DNA of 64,000 nucleotides from Leptospira wolffii serovar Khorat str. Khorat-H2 (GTDB lineage: Bacteria; Spirochaetota; Leptospiria; Leptospirales; Leptospiraceae), in the NCBI RefSeq assembly GCF_000306115.2, contig NZ_AKWX02000007.1, positions 186,001 through 250,000 on the forward strand. Direction: 5' to 3'. The position numbers were made by a program, and so were the translations under genes. Below the pieces are notes generated by a model that saw only the letters and a program-made list of their open reading frames with translations, was not told where the DNA came from and made no database searches. Positions 40,754 to 49,737 of the stretch are shown one piece after another. Positions within the stretch are counted from its first letter, which is position 1. Each line of letters opens with the position of its first letter.

Positions 40754-40836
40754 CGTTAGAATGATTTTTTGGAATACGTTCTTTGGGGAGCCTTTTTCTT
40801 TTGCCGTTTTTGTTTACGAAAGAAAAACAAAAAAAA

Positions 40837-40867
40837 TTGCAAATCGACATCGTCTATGTGTTATAAG
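40837..40867 (+). promoter_or_regulatory. possible sigma-70 promoter of the metzincin-like gene
   Basis: TTGCAA at 40837 and TTATAA at 40861 are separated by 18 bases, about 16 bases before the ATG at 40883. The leader would be very short. A stretch of A residues lies upstream, as in an UP element. Confidence 0.35.
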
Positions 40868-40882
40868 AAGGCGAAGGTATAA

Positions 40883-41707
40883 ATGCTTTTTAGGTTTCCG
40901 ATCCTGATTCTCCTGACTTTTTGTATAGCCTGCGATACAAATAAAAGTTCAGAGTTACCGCCCGCAGTATACCAATATATCGCCATCGATTATCTGATAT
41001 CCCAGGATCCGGACAGGTCCTCGGTCTATTTCTCTTCGGTGCGGGATGTGGGCGTGGAAGTCGCTTATGAAACGGGAGCGGAACCCTATACTGGAGTATT
41101 CGCTTATCCGGGCTCCTATTCTGTTTGGAGCGTCACTTATAAGAATCTTGCCGATATTTTCGCGGATAGATCGTATAACGTGGGAGTTACGGTTCCTACG
41201 GATCTAAGCGATATGACCGAATTTCCCGACCAACTAAAGACGAGTTGGACGATCCCTCAGCTCTTGGCTTTGGAGTCCTCGTATAGAAGGAAATCTTCCA
41301 GCTTTTCCACCGCTAATTTTTTTATCGCATTCGTTCAGGGACATCTGGACGGATCTCCCGGAGTGATAGGAGTGACTATTTCGGGAACCCCGGGTTTGAG
41401 AGCACCTGCGATTTTCCTTTTTAAGGAAGTCATTCAAAACTATAACGATTCACTTTCTCCCGATAAGGTAAAAAAGGCGGAGCAGATGACCGTAACGCAC
41501 GAGCTATCTCACGCTTTAGGTTTAGTCAATTCCGGAATCCCCATGTATACGGCTCACCAGGATACCGCTCACGGAAATCATTGTACGAATTCTCTCTGCG
41601 GAATGTATTGGGGCCTGTCGGATACCGCAGTAAATCTGATGAATCCTTCCAATCCTCTGATCTTGGGGCAGGAATGCAGGGACGACGTCCGGCATTATAA
41701 ACCTTGA
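40883..41707 (+). CDS. metzincin-like metalloprotease lipoprotein
   Basis: The 274-residue product has a lipoprotein signal ending in LLTFCIAC (Cys18). The zinc motif is HELSHALGLVN, with His206, Glu207 and His210. The metzincin consensus wants His or Asp at residue 216, which is Asn here. Twenty residues on, HCTNSLCGM (His233, Cys234, Cys239, Met241) repeats the HC-x4-C-x-M spacing of archaemetzincins, so His233 may be the third ligand after an insertion. It would act on the periplasmic or outer face. It ends exactly one base before the convergent glyS stop. The substrate is unknown. Confidence 0.75.
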   Translation: MLFRFPILILLTFCIACDTNKSSELPPAVYQYIAIDYLISQDPDRSSVYFSSVRDVGVEVAYETGAEPYTGVFAYPGSYSVWSVTYKNLADIFADRSYNVGVTVPTDLSDMTEFPDQLKTSWTIPQLLALESSYRRKSSSFSTANFFIAFVQGHLDGSPGVIGVTISGTPGLRAPAIFLFKEVIQNYNDSLSPDKVKKAEQMTVTHELSHALGLVNSGIPMYTAHQDTAHGNHCTNSLCGMYWGLSDTAVNLMNPSNPLILGQECRDDVRHYKP

Positions 41708-43105
41708 TTAAAGGATTCTTTCCGCGAAATACGCCTTCAGATTCTGAACGGGAACCCTTTCTTGATTCATACTGTCCCTTTCCCGAACCGTAACGGTTTG
41801 GTCCTTTAAGGAATCGTAATCTACCGTGATGCAATAAGGGGTTCCGATCTCGTCCTGTCTTCTGTAACGCTTTCCTATGGCGGCCCCCTCGTCGTATTCT
41901 ATATTTCCTAGTTTGGAAAGATCCGCGAATATGGATTTGGCGAGCTCTGGGAGTCCGTCTTTTTTCATAAGAGGGAAGATCGCGATTTTTACGGGAGCGA
42001 CTTGGGGAGCGAAACGTAGTACTGTCCTAATCTCTCCGTCGGGAAGTTTTTCCTCAGCATACGCGTCCGTTATGGTCGCCAAGAAGAGTCGGTTGAGGCC
42101 GAGCGCTGGTTCCACGACGTAAGGAATGTATTTTTTTCCTGCGACCTGGTCGTTATACTTCAGGTCTTCTCCGGAGAATTTTTCATGTTGGGAAAGATCG
42201 TAATCCGTGCGGGAAGCGATACCCCAGAGCTCTCCCCAACCGAATCCGTATTTGTATTCGATATCGGAAGTCGCTTCGCTATAAAAGGAGAGCTCCTCTT
42301 TTTCATGCTCCCGGATCTTTAGGTTTTCTTTTTTGATTCCCACTTGTTCCACTAGGAACTTCACGCAATAATCCACCCAATGGGAGAACCATTCCTTTTG
42401 GGTCCCCGGTTCGCAGAAGAATTCCATCTCCATTTGTTCGAACTCTCTGGTGCGGAAGACGAACTGTCTCGCCATGATTTCGTTTCGGAAGGACTTTCCT
42501 ATCTGGGCGATACCGAAGGGGACTTTGTTACGGGTGGTGGAGACCACATTCTTAAAATTGATGAATATACCTTGGGCGGTTTCAGGACGAAGATAAATGT
42601 CCTGTGCATCCTCCGCGGAGGCTCCGTGAGAAGTCTTGAACATCAGGTTGAAGTCGCGGGCTTCGGTAAAGTTACCTTTGTTTCCGCAGGTAGGGCAGGG
42701 AAAATTTCCGGCCTTGATTACCTCGTTCATTTTTTCCAGAGTGAGTCCGGTGGCGGCGCCTTCTCCCTTCTGGTCCTCTAAGAATTTGTCGGCGCGTATC
42801 CTTGCCTTACAATTTTTACAATCGATGAGAGGGTCGTTGAAGTTGGAAACGTGACCCGAGGCTTCCCAAACTTTGGGATTGAGAAGAATGGAGGAGTCCA
42901 GACCGACCACATCTTCCCTGAGATGGACGAAATGTTTCCACCAGAGTCGTTTTAGGTTATGGAGAAGTTCGGCTCCGTAAGGGCCGTAATCGAAAGTGTT
43001 GGAAAGTCCTCCGTAAATTTCGGAACCGGGATAAACGAATCCTCTTCTTTTACAAACGGATACGATGTCCTTCAGGGAGGAATCTAAGGTTTCTTTTTTC
43101 TCCAT
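41708..43105 (-). CDS. glyS: glycyl-tRNA synthetase (dimeric type)
   Basis: GlyRS of the single-chain alpha2 kind, as in archaea, eukaryotes, Mycoplasma and spirochetes, charging tRNA-Gly. The 465-residue protein opens with CKRRGFVYPGSEIYGGLSNT and has a zinc-like CKNC...CPTCGNKG site, motif 2 in GKSFRNEIMARQFVFRTREF and motif 3 in EPALGLNRLFLATI, then the anticodon domain. It lies tail-to-tail with the metalloprotease gene with no gap and is transcribed alone. Confidence 0.96.
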   Translation of the reverse strand: MEKKETLDSSLKDIVSVCKRRGFVYPGSEIYGGLSNTFDYGPYGAELLHNLKRLWWKHFVHLREDVVGLDSSILLNPKVWEASGHVSNFNDPLIDCKNCKARIRADKFLEDQKGEGAATGLTLEKMNEVIKAGNFPCPTCGNKGNFTEARDFNLMFKTSHGASAEDAQDIYLRPETAQGIFINFKNVVSTTRNKVPFGIAQIGKSFRNEIMARQFVFRTREFEQMEMEFFCEPGTQKEWFSHWVDYCVKFLVEQVGIKKENLKIREHEKEELSFYSEATSDIEYKYGFGWGELWGIASRTDYDLSQHEKFSGEDLKYNDQVAGKKYIPYVVEPALGLNRLFLATITDAYAEEKLPDGEIRTVLRFAPQVAPVKIAIFPLMKKDGLPELAKSIFADLSKLGNIEYDEGAAIGKRYRRQDEIGTPYCITVDYDSLKDQTVTVRERDSMNQERVPVQNLKAYFAERIL

Positions 43106-43225
43106 AGTCCATAGATTATCGAATAGGATTCGCGATAAAGTATTAAATTCCCGAAGTTATCGCCAATTCTTGTTTGCGTTCGGAACGCAATGAGGTCCAA
43201 TGGACAAGGGTGCTTGAGACAAAAG

Positions 43226-44899
43226 ATGGATGAATCCCAAAAACGAAAAATCGTAGCCTGGGGGGTCAATTTTCTCTCCTGGATCTCTCCCTTCGTAGGT
43301 TTCGGTATATTCTTTCCGATCGGAGTACTCTTCGCCTTTCCTAAGGACAGGGAAATCCGCCGTAACGCCTTCTCCTCGATCGTATTACAAATCGCGATCT
43401 CATCGGTTCTCATTCCGTTGGAGGTCCTACAGATTTACTCCTCGAACTTCGAGCAAATCTTAAGCCTACTGATCCTCGTAATTCCGGAAGAGTCCAAAGC
43501 ATACGGATCCTTGGTTCTAGTTCTTCTTTTTTTCATCGGACTATTTATTCTCACCGGACAATATAGATTCGTTCGTTCCCGTCTGAAGACCGGAGAACCG
43601 AATCCACCCATTTTGAATCCGATTTTTATCCTACTCGCTTTGGCCTGCGTCCTAGTATTCACCTCCTTATTATCGTATAACGTGAAACTCCGGGCAAAGA
43701 TGGCTCCTTTTCTTGCGTTCTCCGACAGTCTTTGGATTTTCTTTCCATGGTTGATCGCCGTGGCGGGAATGATGTCCGCAAGACGGCCGGTGTTTTTATT
43801 CCGAAGACCCTGGGCCTGGTTTGTAAAGCAGGTCCGAGTTTCCAGAGCCTCCGAGACGGGGGATAGTTTAGACGCGGCAAAGAAAAGAAGATACGCCAAG
43901 ATCCGGGACTTTCTTCTCCCGGGTTGGGGACATGTTTATTGCGGAAATTTGTGGAGAGGATTTCCGATTCTATTCGTTTATCTTTTATTTTGGCTATTCT
44001 TCGCGACCTTCTTCTTTTCTTGGCTGGAGCCGGCATTCGGAATCCGATTCCTAGCCGCTCTGGGTTTAAAACCCGGGATACCCGATAAGAAATTCTTCGA
44101 GACCGCCGCTTCCTTTATTCCTTGGGCCATCGCCTTGGCATTCATTATCGCTACGATCGGATTTTCCGGATGGCTTTTAAGAAGGTCTTTCCTCACTCAA
44201 CTTCCTTCTCGCGGTTTGCGTCCGGGGTTCGCGAACAACTTGGCATTCAGCGTTCTCGTCCATCTCATTATTCTCGCACTCATATTGATCATTCCCACTA
44301 TGATGGTGAGGCAAAAGGATTCTTCCAAACAGGATAGGCCGGATAGTCATTACAATCCGGATAGCCATGCGGAGTTTTATTTTATCGACCCGAATATTCC
44401 GGACGAGGTCTCCGGACTGAACGGAAGCGTGATCACCGGCACGGAGACTCCTACCACCCGACAAGGGGAGAAGGTGCCGAACGAAAAACCCGCCGACGAA
44501 GGAAGAGTCAAGGGAGAAGTGAAGCGCATCAAAGGGAAGAAGCTTCCTCCTACGTATTCCAATTATATTTCCGCGAAAATGAGGACCTACGAATCCTTTA
44601 TGGATTATTGGAAAAGCGCACCTCCGAATTATTCCTGTGTAGTCGCTTATACGATCACACCCGAAGGCGAGGTGGTGGATGTGGAGCTCGTGCAGCATTC
44701 CGAATATCCGGACCAGGATAGAAGGACATTGGAGTTGATAGAGAATCTTTCTCCAATGATGCCGCCTCCAGGCACGAAAGGATATATCCGAGTGACGGAA
44801 CTTTTTTGGAACGGGGCCATCAATCCGGACGCTATGCCTACCGACTTGCAAAGAGACCTGGTGATGATGTTCGACGGTCGTTATATGGAGGAGCTATGA
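43226..44899 (+). CDS. multi-pass membrane protein with a TonB C-terminal domain
   Basis: A 557-residue protein (from the ATG at 43226; the frame opens at 43190). The first 355 residues contain about eight hydrophobic helices in two groups, split by a basic cytoplasmic loop (around residues 195-230) and a segment ARIRDFLLPGWGHVYCGNLW that looks like a TM2-type GWGHxYxG pattern. After a Ser/Asp/Pro-rich linker, residues 470-545 match the TonB C-terminal fold (VVAYTITPEGEVVDVELVQ, RRTLELIENLSPMMPP, IRVTELFWNG). Such domains bind outer-membrane receptors. The start of the PrsW-type gene overlaps its stop by 4 bases. I cannot name its partner. Confidence 0.78.
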   Translation: MDESQKRKIVAWGVNFLSWISPFVGFGIFFPIGVLFAFPKDREIRRNAFSSIVLQIAISSVLIPLEVLQIYSSNFEQILSLLILVIPEESKAYGSLVLVLLFFIGLFILTGQYRFVRSRLKTGEPNPPILNPIFILLALACVLVFTSLLSYNVKLRAKMAPFLAFSDSLWIFFPWLIAVAGMMSARRPVFLFRRPWAWFVKQVRVSRASETGDSLDAAKKRRYAKIRDFLLPGWGHVYCGNLWRGFPILFVYLLFWLFFATFFFSWLEPAFGIRFLAALGLKPGIPDKKFFETAASFIPWAIALAFIIATIGFSGWLLRRSFLTQLPSRGLRPGFANNLAFSVLVHLIILALILIIPTMMVRQKDSSKQDRPDSHYNPDSHAEFYFIDPNIPDEVSGLNGSVITGTETPTTRQGEKVPNEKPADEGRVKGEVKRIKGKKLPPTYSNYISAKMRTYESFMDYWKSAPPNYSCVVAYTITPEGEVVDVELVQHSEYPDQDRRTLELIENLSPMMPPPGTKGYIRVTELFWNGAINPDAMPTDLQRDLVMMFDGRYMEEL

Positions 44900-45672
44900 G
44901 CGTAGAACTACTTGCCATAATCAGTATTCTCCCCTGGGCCTTTTATTTGATCGTTACTCATCCTAAAAAGGATTTTCCTAGATTGATTTTGGTCGTTCTG
45001 GTCGCCTTAGGTTTGGGTTGGGCCTCTACGGAACTCGTCCTCAAATTGAATTCCATTCTATGGCCGACAGAAGTTGCCGAAACTTCCAAGAAAGCCGTTA
45101 AGTCTCTACTTTCCCAAACCGCTTTTCTCGCCTTCGTTCAGGCTGGAATGATGGAAGAAGCATGCAAATCGATTCTGATTCTGGGATTTTCCCTGATTGC
45201 CGCCTTCGACAGGGAGACTTCCCGGTTTCGCCCGGAAGCGTTTCTCGTCGGAGGATTTGTGGCCTTGGGTTTTGCGGGAGTGGAAAATTACCAATACATC
45301 GGCAGAGCCACCGATAACGAAAGAATCACAACGTTTATTAGTAGGACGTTGATGTCGTCTAACGCTCATTTGCTGATCAATCTTTGTTTTTCCATGTTTT
45401 TGATTAAGAGTAACGGAAAACCTCTAGGAGAAAGGGTCTGGTATCTTACCAAAGCGTTTTTCCTCGCGGTTTCACAACACGGCTTATTCGATTTTTTCGT
45501 GTTTCCCAGCGGCCGATTCGGATTATGGATCGCAGCGGCCTTATTCGTAGGGATCTGGGTTTGGATCGTCAAGGATAGAAGAATGTACATCGAGAATAAC
45601 GAACCAATGGACGTGGAACTCCTCGGCGCAGAAGAGTCCTACAGGTCCGAATTACCCGGGACGGCCCGGTGA
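44896..45672 (+). CDS. PrsW-type intramembrane metalloprotease
   Basis: The 258-residue product has about seven hydrophobic helices. PrsW landmarks are MMEEACKSILIL (the EExxK motif), GFAGVENYQYIG, NAHLLIN and SQHGLFDFFVF, the acidic and histidine residues expected to form the membrane active site. The best known member cleaves an anti-sigma factor in Bacillus. The frame opens 30 codons earlier, but the ATG at 44896 overlaps the upstream stop in the ATGA manner. prmA overlaps its end by 4 bases, so three genes are translationally coupled. A possible target is the TonB-like protein next to it (inference). Confidence 0.85.
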   Translation: MSVELLAIISILPWAFYLIVTHPKKDFPRLILVVLVALGLGWASTELVLKLNSILWPTEVAETSKKAVKSLLSQTAFLAFVQAGMMEEACKSILILGFSLIAAFDRETSRFRPEAFLVGGFVALGFAGVENYQYIGRATDNERITTFISRTLMSSNAHLLINLCFSMFLIKSNGKPLGERVWYLTKAFFLAVSQHGLFDFFVFPSGRFGLWIAAALFVGIWVWIVKDRRMYIENNEPMDVELLGAEESYRSELPGTAR

Positions 45673-46580
45673 AATATAAGGAAGTAAGGGTTTCCATTCC
45701 CAAAGATTTTGCCGAAGAATTTTCCGCCTATTTGGACGAATGGCAAGTTGCCGGATATTATGAAATCCTGTTCGATCGGGAAGAGGCGCGTAAACCGGGA
45801 GAGGAGATCATATCCGATCACACTCCGATTCGAGTTTATCTCGCGGAGGACGATCACAATTCAGAGGCAAAGATCTGGGTTTATCTCCAGGCAGTAGCCG
45901 CCGGAAATTCCTTTGCAGAATCCCGTTGGATAGAAACCAAAGAATACGAAGAAGCTTATAAAGAATTTTATAAACCGTTTTCCGTCGGAGTCTTTTGGGT
46001 GGTTCCCACCTGGGAAAAAGAGGATTGGGAGAAAAAATCCCCTTCTCCTACGGAGACTTCCGTTCCGGTCTATATCAATCCGGGATTAGCCTTCGGAACC
46101 GGACACCACGAGACTACAAGACTCGTTCTTTCCCGATTAGGAGATCTGGATTTAAAAGGAAAACGGATCGTGGACGTCGGAACAGGTTCCGGAATTCTTT
46201 CCGTTGCCGCTTCCAAGCTCGGCACTTCCGGTATACTCGCGGTGGATATAGACCCGAATGCCGTGCGTTCCTCGGTATTCAATCGGGATGAGAACGGAAT
46301 TCCGGAAAGTATCCTGTTCGTGGACGAGGGCGGTTTCGATTATCCTGCGGTTCAGGAAGAGAATTTCGATCTGTGCATTGCGAATATCACTTTCGCGGTA
46401 TTAAAGGCGAATATAGAGAAGATTGCTTCCATTCGCACAAAGCATTATTTGTTCAGCGGGGTCATCACCGAAAGGAAGGAGGAATTCCTGGAACTTCTGG
46501 CCACTCATGTGGGAGGATCCTTGGTGTACGAAGCGTCTTGGAACGGATGGGAACTCCTGGAATGGGTACGCCCCGAATAA
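45669..46580 (+). CDS. prmA: ribosomal protein L11 methyltransferase
   Basis: PrmA methylates ribosomal protein L11 with S-adenosylmethionine. The 303-residue protein has the N-terminal L11-binding part, then YINPGLAFGTGHHETTRL, the SAM loop VDVGTGSGILSVAA, DIDPNAVRSS and the substrate loop NITFAVLK (NPxY-like place). Start is GTG, overlapping the PrsW-type gene by 4 bases. A kinase gene follows after 34 bases. Confidence 0.92.
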   Translation: MKYKEVRVSIPKDFAEEFSAYLDEWQVAGYYEILFDREEARKPGEEIISDHTPIRVYLAEDDHNSEAKIWVYLQAVAAGNSFAESRWIETKEYEEAYKEFYKPFSVGVFWVVPTWEKEDWEKKSPSPTETSVPVYINPGLAFGTGHHETTRLVLSRLGDLDLKGKRIVDVGTGSGILSVAASKLGTSGILAVDIDPNAVRSSVFNRDENGIPESILFVDEGGFDYPAVQEENFDLCIANITFAVLKANIEKIASIRTKHYLFSGVITERKEEFLELLATHVGGSLVYEASWNGWELLEWVRPE

Positions 46581-46614
46581 AATAAGAATCTAATATTCGA
46601 AAATTGGAGATAGA

Positions 46615-47610
46615 ATGAAACATTACGACGTATTCGGCGTTGGAAACGCGCTAGTGGACATACTCGCACTGACCGAAGAATCCATCTTGAAAAAACTGGG
46701 TTGGTCCAAAGGAGTGATGACTCTGGTGGATGCGGAGACCCAAGGAAAGGTCCTCACCGAACTGGAAGGGATCAAAAAAGAACTTCGTTCCGGCGGAAGC
46801 GCGGCGAACACGATGATTTCGATTGCGAATTCCGGAGGAACCGGTTGCTATACCGGAAAGGTCTCCGAAGACGCGTACGGAGAATTCTATAAACAGGATA
46901 TGGAGAAGGCGGGGATCGTCTTCGAAGTAAAGCCTTCTAACGAAGGTCATACGGGCACTTGCGTGATTCTGACGACTCCGGACGCGGAAAGAACCATGCT
47001 TACCCATTTGGGAATCTCAAGCACTCTCACTAAAAACGATTTGGATTTGGATAGACTCAAAGTTTCCGGGTATTCCTATCTGGAAGGTTATCTTTGGGAC
47101 GGTCCTTCCACCAAAGAGGCATGTCTTGTCACAATGGAGGAATCCAAGAAAGCGGGAGTCAAAGTTTCCATGACTTATAGTGATCCTTTCTGCGTGAATC
47201 GTTCTCGGGAGGATTTCATCCGACTGACCAAGGATTATTGCGATTTAGTTTTTTGTAATGCGGAAGAAGCGAAGGCCTTGGCCGAGACGGAATCCAAAGA
47301 GGAAGCGCTTAAGTTCATCGCGGGACTTTGTGATACGGTCATGATGACGGATAGCGCGAACGGAGCCTTCGTTTCCGAAAAGGGAAATATCCGTCATGTA
47401 AGCGGCTTTCCGGTAAATAAGCTTCTGGATACGACCGGAGCGGGGGATTCCTTTGCGGCAGGGGTTTTATACGGACTCACTCATGGATATTCTTCCGAGA
47501 ATTCCGCGAAATGGGGAAATTACGTGGCTTCCCGTATCGTTCAGGAAATCGGACCGAGACTTTCTGTCCGACTCATGGGCCGTCAAGAAGAGATATTAGG
47601 AAAACTTTAA
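46615..47610 (+). CDS. PfkB-family kinase, adenosine-kinase-like
   Basis: The 331-residue protein opens YDVFGVGNALVDILALTE, has SGGSAANTMISIANSGG (the first PfkB signature region) and ends with DTTGAGDSFAAGVLYGL, with the catalytic Asp in GAGD. A region AERTMLTHLGIS is typical of the adenosine/nucleoside kinase branch. It probably phosphorylates adenosine or a related ribosyl compound. A ribosome site (TTGGAGAT) precedes the ATG. It is the last gene of the operon beginning at 43226. Confidence 0.88.
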   Translation: MKHYDVFGVGNALVDILALTEESILKKLGWSKGVMTLVDAETQGKVLTELEGIKKELRSGGSAANTMISIANSGGTGCYTGKVSEDAYGEFYKQDMEKAGIVFEVKPSNEGHTGTCVILTTPDAERTMLTHLGISSTLTKNDLDLDRLKVSGYSYLEGYLWDGPSTKEACLVTMEESKKAGVKVSMTYSDPFCVNRSREDFIRLTKDYCDLVFCNAEEAKALAETESKEEALKFIAGLCDTVMMTDSANGAFVSEKGNIRHVSGFPVNKLLDTTGAGDSFAAGVLYGLTHGYSSENSAKWGNYVASRIVQEIGPRLSVRLMGRQEEILGKL

Positions 47611-47617
47611 AGATATC

Positions 47618-47644
47618 GCGCCGTCGTCGTTCATCCGGCGGCGC
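47618..47644. terminator. weak convergent hairpin
   Basis: GCGCCG (47618-47623) and CGGCGC (47639-47644) pair around a 15-base loop between the convergent kinase and lipoprotein genes. No T tract follows on either strand. It is the only candidate terminator in the 40-base gap. Confidence 0.35.
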
Positions 47645-47650
47645 CAAGGC

Positions 47651-48916
47651 TCAAGGGCAGGAATAAGTAAGAGGAATCGTGTTCATGTTCCCGTTTTCCG
47701 GAACGGAGAAGGTGAGGGGGGTTCCTACGATCGTATCCGGAAATCCGTCCACATAGGAAGTATCCGATAAACAGTAGAGTTTGTGGATTCCAGGATTGAT
47801 ATATTTGATTTTCACTGTTCCGCTTCTCGCGGGAGAGGCAGCTAAGGGAAGTTTTTCCAGAATATCCGTTTCATTTTCCCTATAGATTGCGAAGTAATGC
47901 GTTAAGTTTCCGGATCCGCCGGTAATCGAGAGAGAGGATGCCGAATTGGGATAAATGGTCCTGGAACGGGAAAGTAAGCCCCCTCCCATATCGGATTGTC
48001 CCGCGTGGTTGACATTCCAGTCGCTTACCGAAATCAGAGAGGCCGCCGTACTTCCGTCTGCGGCAGTGATAGAATGGACCATTAAGTTTTCTTTAAGATT
48101 CATTCTTACCTCGAAGATATAAGGCTCGTATCCCGGTTTGAATTCCATATCTCCTTCTCCCTCCTGAACGGAATAGAGAAGAGGAAAGATCAGGGGATAA
48201 GTGGACTTGTCCGTAGTTCCCGGCTTATAGGCCATCCTCGGAACTATATTGAATCCGTACACTCCGTAGTTGTCGAAGAAAGTCACCTTGGTCAGGTCCA
48301 CTCCCGGAGAATTTCCCCATCCGGTAACCAAGGAACGGATATAGGTTCCGGTATAATAGTATTGGCTGGGCAATCCGTTGGAAGTTCCGGCAGTAGGATC
48401 GTTGGAAGGAAATTCCGCCCCATCCCCGTTGAGGAATTGCACCATTTTGAATTCACCGTTTTGTTGGCGGCAAGTATTGGAATTCACCGTATACGGTTGC
48501 GTACAATAGACTTCCCGGTTCGGAGCGATATTGTCCCAGAATTCCTTAGCGGCCTTAGCGGTACGGATCTGGGAAAGACCTCCGAGTCCGTCCTGGTATT
48601 TGGAGGAGATTCTAACTTCTCCTATGTCTATGTAGATCGGAAGAGCGGACGCTTTAGGGAGACTCGTTAGGTTGAAAGTAGGATCCCCGGTTGGATCCTT
48701 GTAAAAGTCTCCCGTTCCGTTATTATACTCCGAAAAATCCAGAGGATTATCCGTAGCGTAAGTCCCTTTCATGAGTAGAAGCATACGGTTATTGAATAAC
48801 GTACTTACTACGGGATCATCCGTTGCATTTCCCCACCAATGACCTACCTTGCATCCTTCGGAGGAAAGGACTAAAGCGAGAAGTAGCGCGAATCTGCCGA
48901 AATTTTTCTGACTCAT
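47651..48916 (-). CDS. lipoprotein of unknown function
   Basis: The 421-residue protein has a signal peptide ending in VLSSEGC (Cys22), a spirochete-type lipobox. The mature part is beta-rich with no clear family: ALPIYIDIGEVRISSKYQD, EPYIFEVRMNLKENLM, GSGNLTHYFAIYRE and a closing LTYSCP. Cys pairs (CTQ...NTCRQ) could form disulfides. It is the last gene of a truA-outer-membrane-protein operon, overlapping the barrel gene by 4 bases, so it probably works with that outer-membrane protein at the cell surface. Leptospires have many such lipoproteins without known role. Confidence 0.72.
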   Translation of the reverse strand: MSQKNFGRFALLLALVLSSEGCKVGHWWGNATDDPVVSTLFNNRMLLLMKGTYATDNPLDFSEYNNGTGDFYKDPTGDPTFNLTSLPKASALPIYIDIGEVRISSKYQDGLGGLSQIRTAKAAKEFWDNIAPNREVYCTQPYTVNSNTCRQQNGEFKMVQFLNGDGAEFPSNDPTAGTSNGLPSQYYYTGTYIRSLVTGWGNSPGVDLTKVTFFDNYGVYGFNIVPRMAYKPGTTDKSTYPLIFPLLYSVQEGEGDMEFKPGYEPYIFEVRMNLKENLMVHSITAADGSTAASLISVSDWNVNHAGQSDMGGGLLSRSRTIYPNSASSLSITGGSGNLTHYFAIYRENETDILEKLPLAASPARSGTVKIKYINPGIHKLYCLSDTSYVDGFPDTIVGTPLTFSVPENGNMNTIPLTYSCP

Positions 48917-49737
48917 AGGAACAAACTCACCATCAAACCGAAATGGAAGAATTCCGTATCCACTTTATTATAGTAGTACGGGTTACTCAATCTGGGATCC
49001 ACGCTAGGACCCAAGTAAGGATATTTGGTCTCTGCGGGTGCTTCCAAATCGGATTCGTAGATCTTATTGTAGTCCAAACGGATTCCAATCCGAATTTTCT
49101 TTCCTGCGATGAAACTCGCCTCGAGTCCGGCAAATAAAGACTTATCCCAGCGTGCGGTATTCGCGGGTCTTGCGACCACATAGGTTTCTCCCCCTCCCGC
49201 CTTTACGATGAATGTAATGGGAATCTCCAGGGGAAGTTTATAACATAAGGCTCCGTAGACCGGAATCGTGGTGAGAGCCCTTTCCGATCGGGAGAGATAA
49301 TTGGAGTAAGATCCTCCGAATTCCAAATAGAAAATCCAAGGCCAGGGGATCCTATAAAAAAGACCTCCTCCCAGAGTCGTATCCAAATATTTTTGTGCAT
49401 CCGAGCCGGGCATAGGATTCGAGGCGCCGATCCAAAACCCGATTTCCGGTTTGCGGTTATCGTAAAAGCTAGGGAGTTCCTCCTCCTCTTCTTCTTCTCC
49501 GTCCGCATTCTTATTGTCTTTCTTTTCCGTTCTGGTCAGACCGGAAGAAGGAAGATTTCCCGCCTGGGCCAAGAGTTCTCCGTTACGAAAACTATTTCCC
49601 ATTTTAGGAAAAGGACTGGGGCCTTGGATTTGGTTCGCTCCTAGATATTTCAGAGCCTTGGAGTCCAATTGCTCCGGGACAGCGAATAGGGACGCCCAAG
49701 GGAGAAAGGTGATCGCGAGAAAGAAAATCCGTTTCAT
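48913..49737 (-). CDS. putative outer-membrane beta-barrel protein
   Basis: A signal peptide (residues 1-18, ending SLFA) leads into an acidic low-complexity stretch (about 72-90: EEEEEELPSF) and then amphipathic strands of alternating pattern with aromatic ends: PEIGFWIGASNP, GGGLFYRIPWPWIFYLEFGG, EIPITFIVKAGGGETYV, IRIGIRLDYNKIYES, and a C-terminal HFGLMVSLFL that ends in Leu/Phe, as barrel proteins do. I count about eight strands. The gene overlaps truA by 4 bases and the lipoprotein gene by 4, so the three are coupled. Confidence 0.7.
   Translation of the reverse strand: MKRIFFLAITFLPWASLFAVPEQLDSKALKYLGANQIQGPSPFPKMGNSFRNGELLAQAGNLPSSGLTRTEKKDNKNADGEEEEEEELPSFYDNRKPEIGFWIGASNPMPGSDAQKYLDTTLGGGLFYRIPWPWIFYLEFGGSYSNYLSRSERALTTIPVYGALCYKLPLEIPITFIVKAGGGETYVVARPANTARWDKSLFAGLEASFIAGKKIRIGIRLDYNKIYESDLEAPAETKYPYLGPSVDPRLSNPYYYNKVDTEFFHFGLMVSLFL

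Noticed and set aside
43190..43225. Earlier ATG for the TonB-like membrane protein
   Set aside because: It adds 12 residues with no ribosome site; it cannot be excluded, but the second ATG gives a more normal start.
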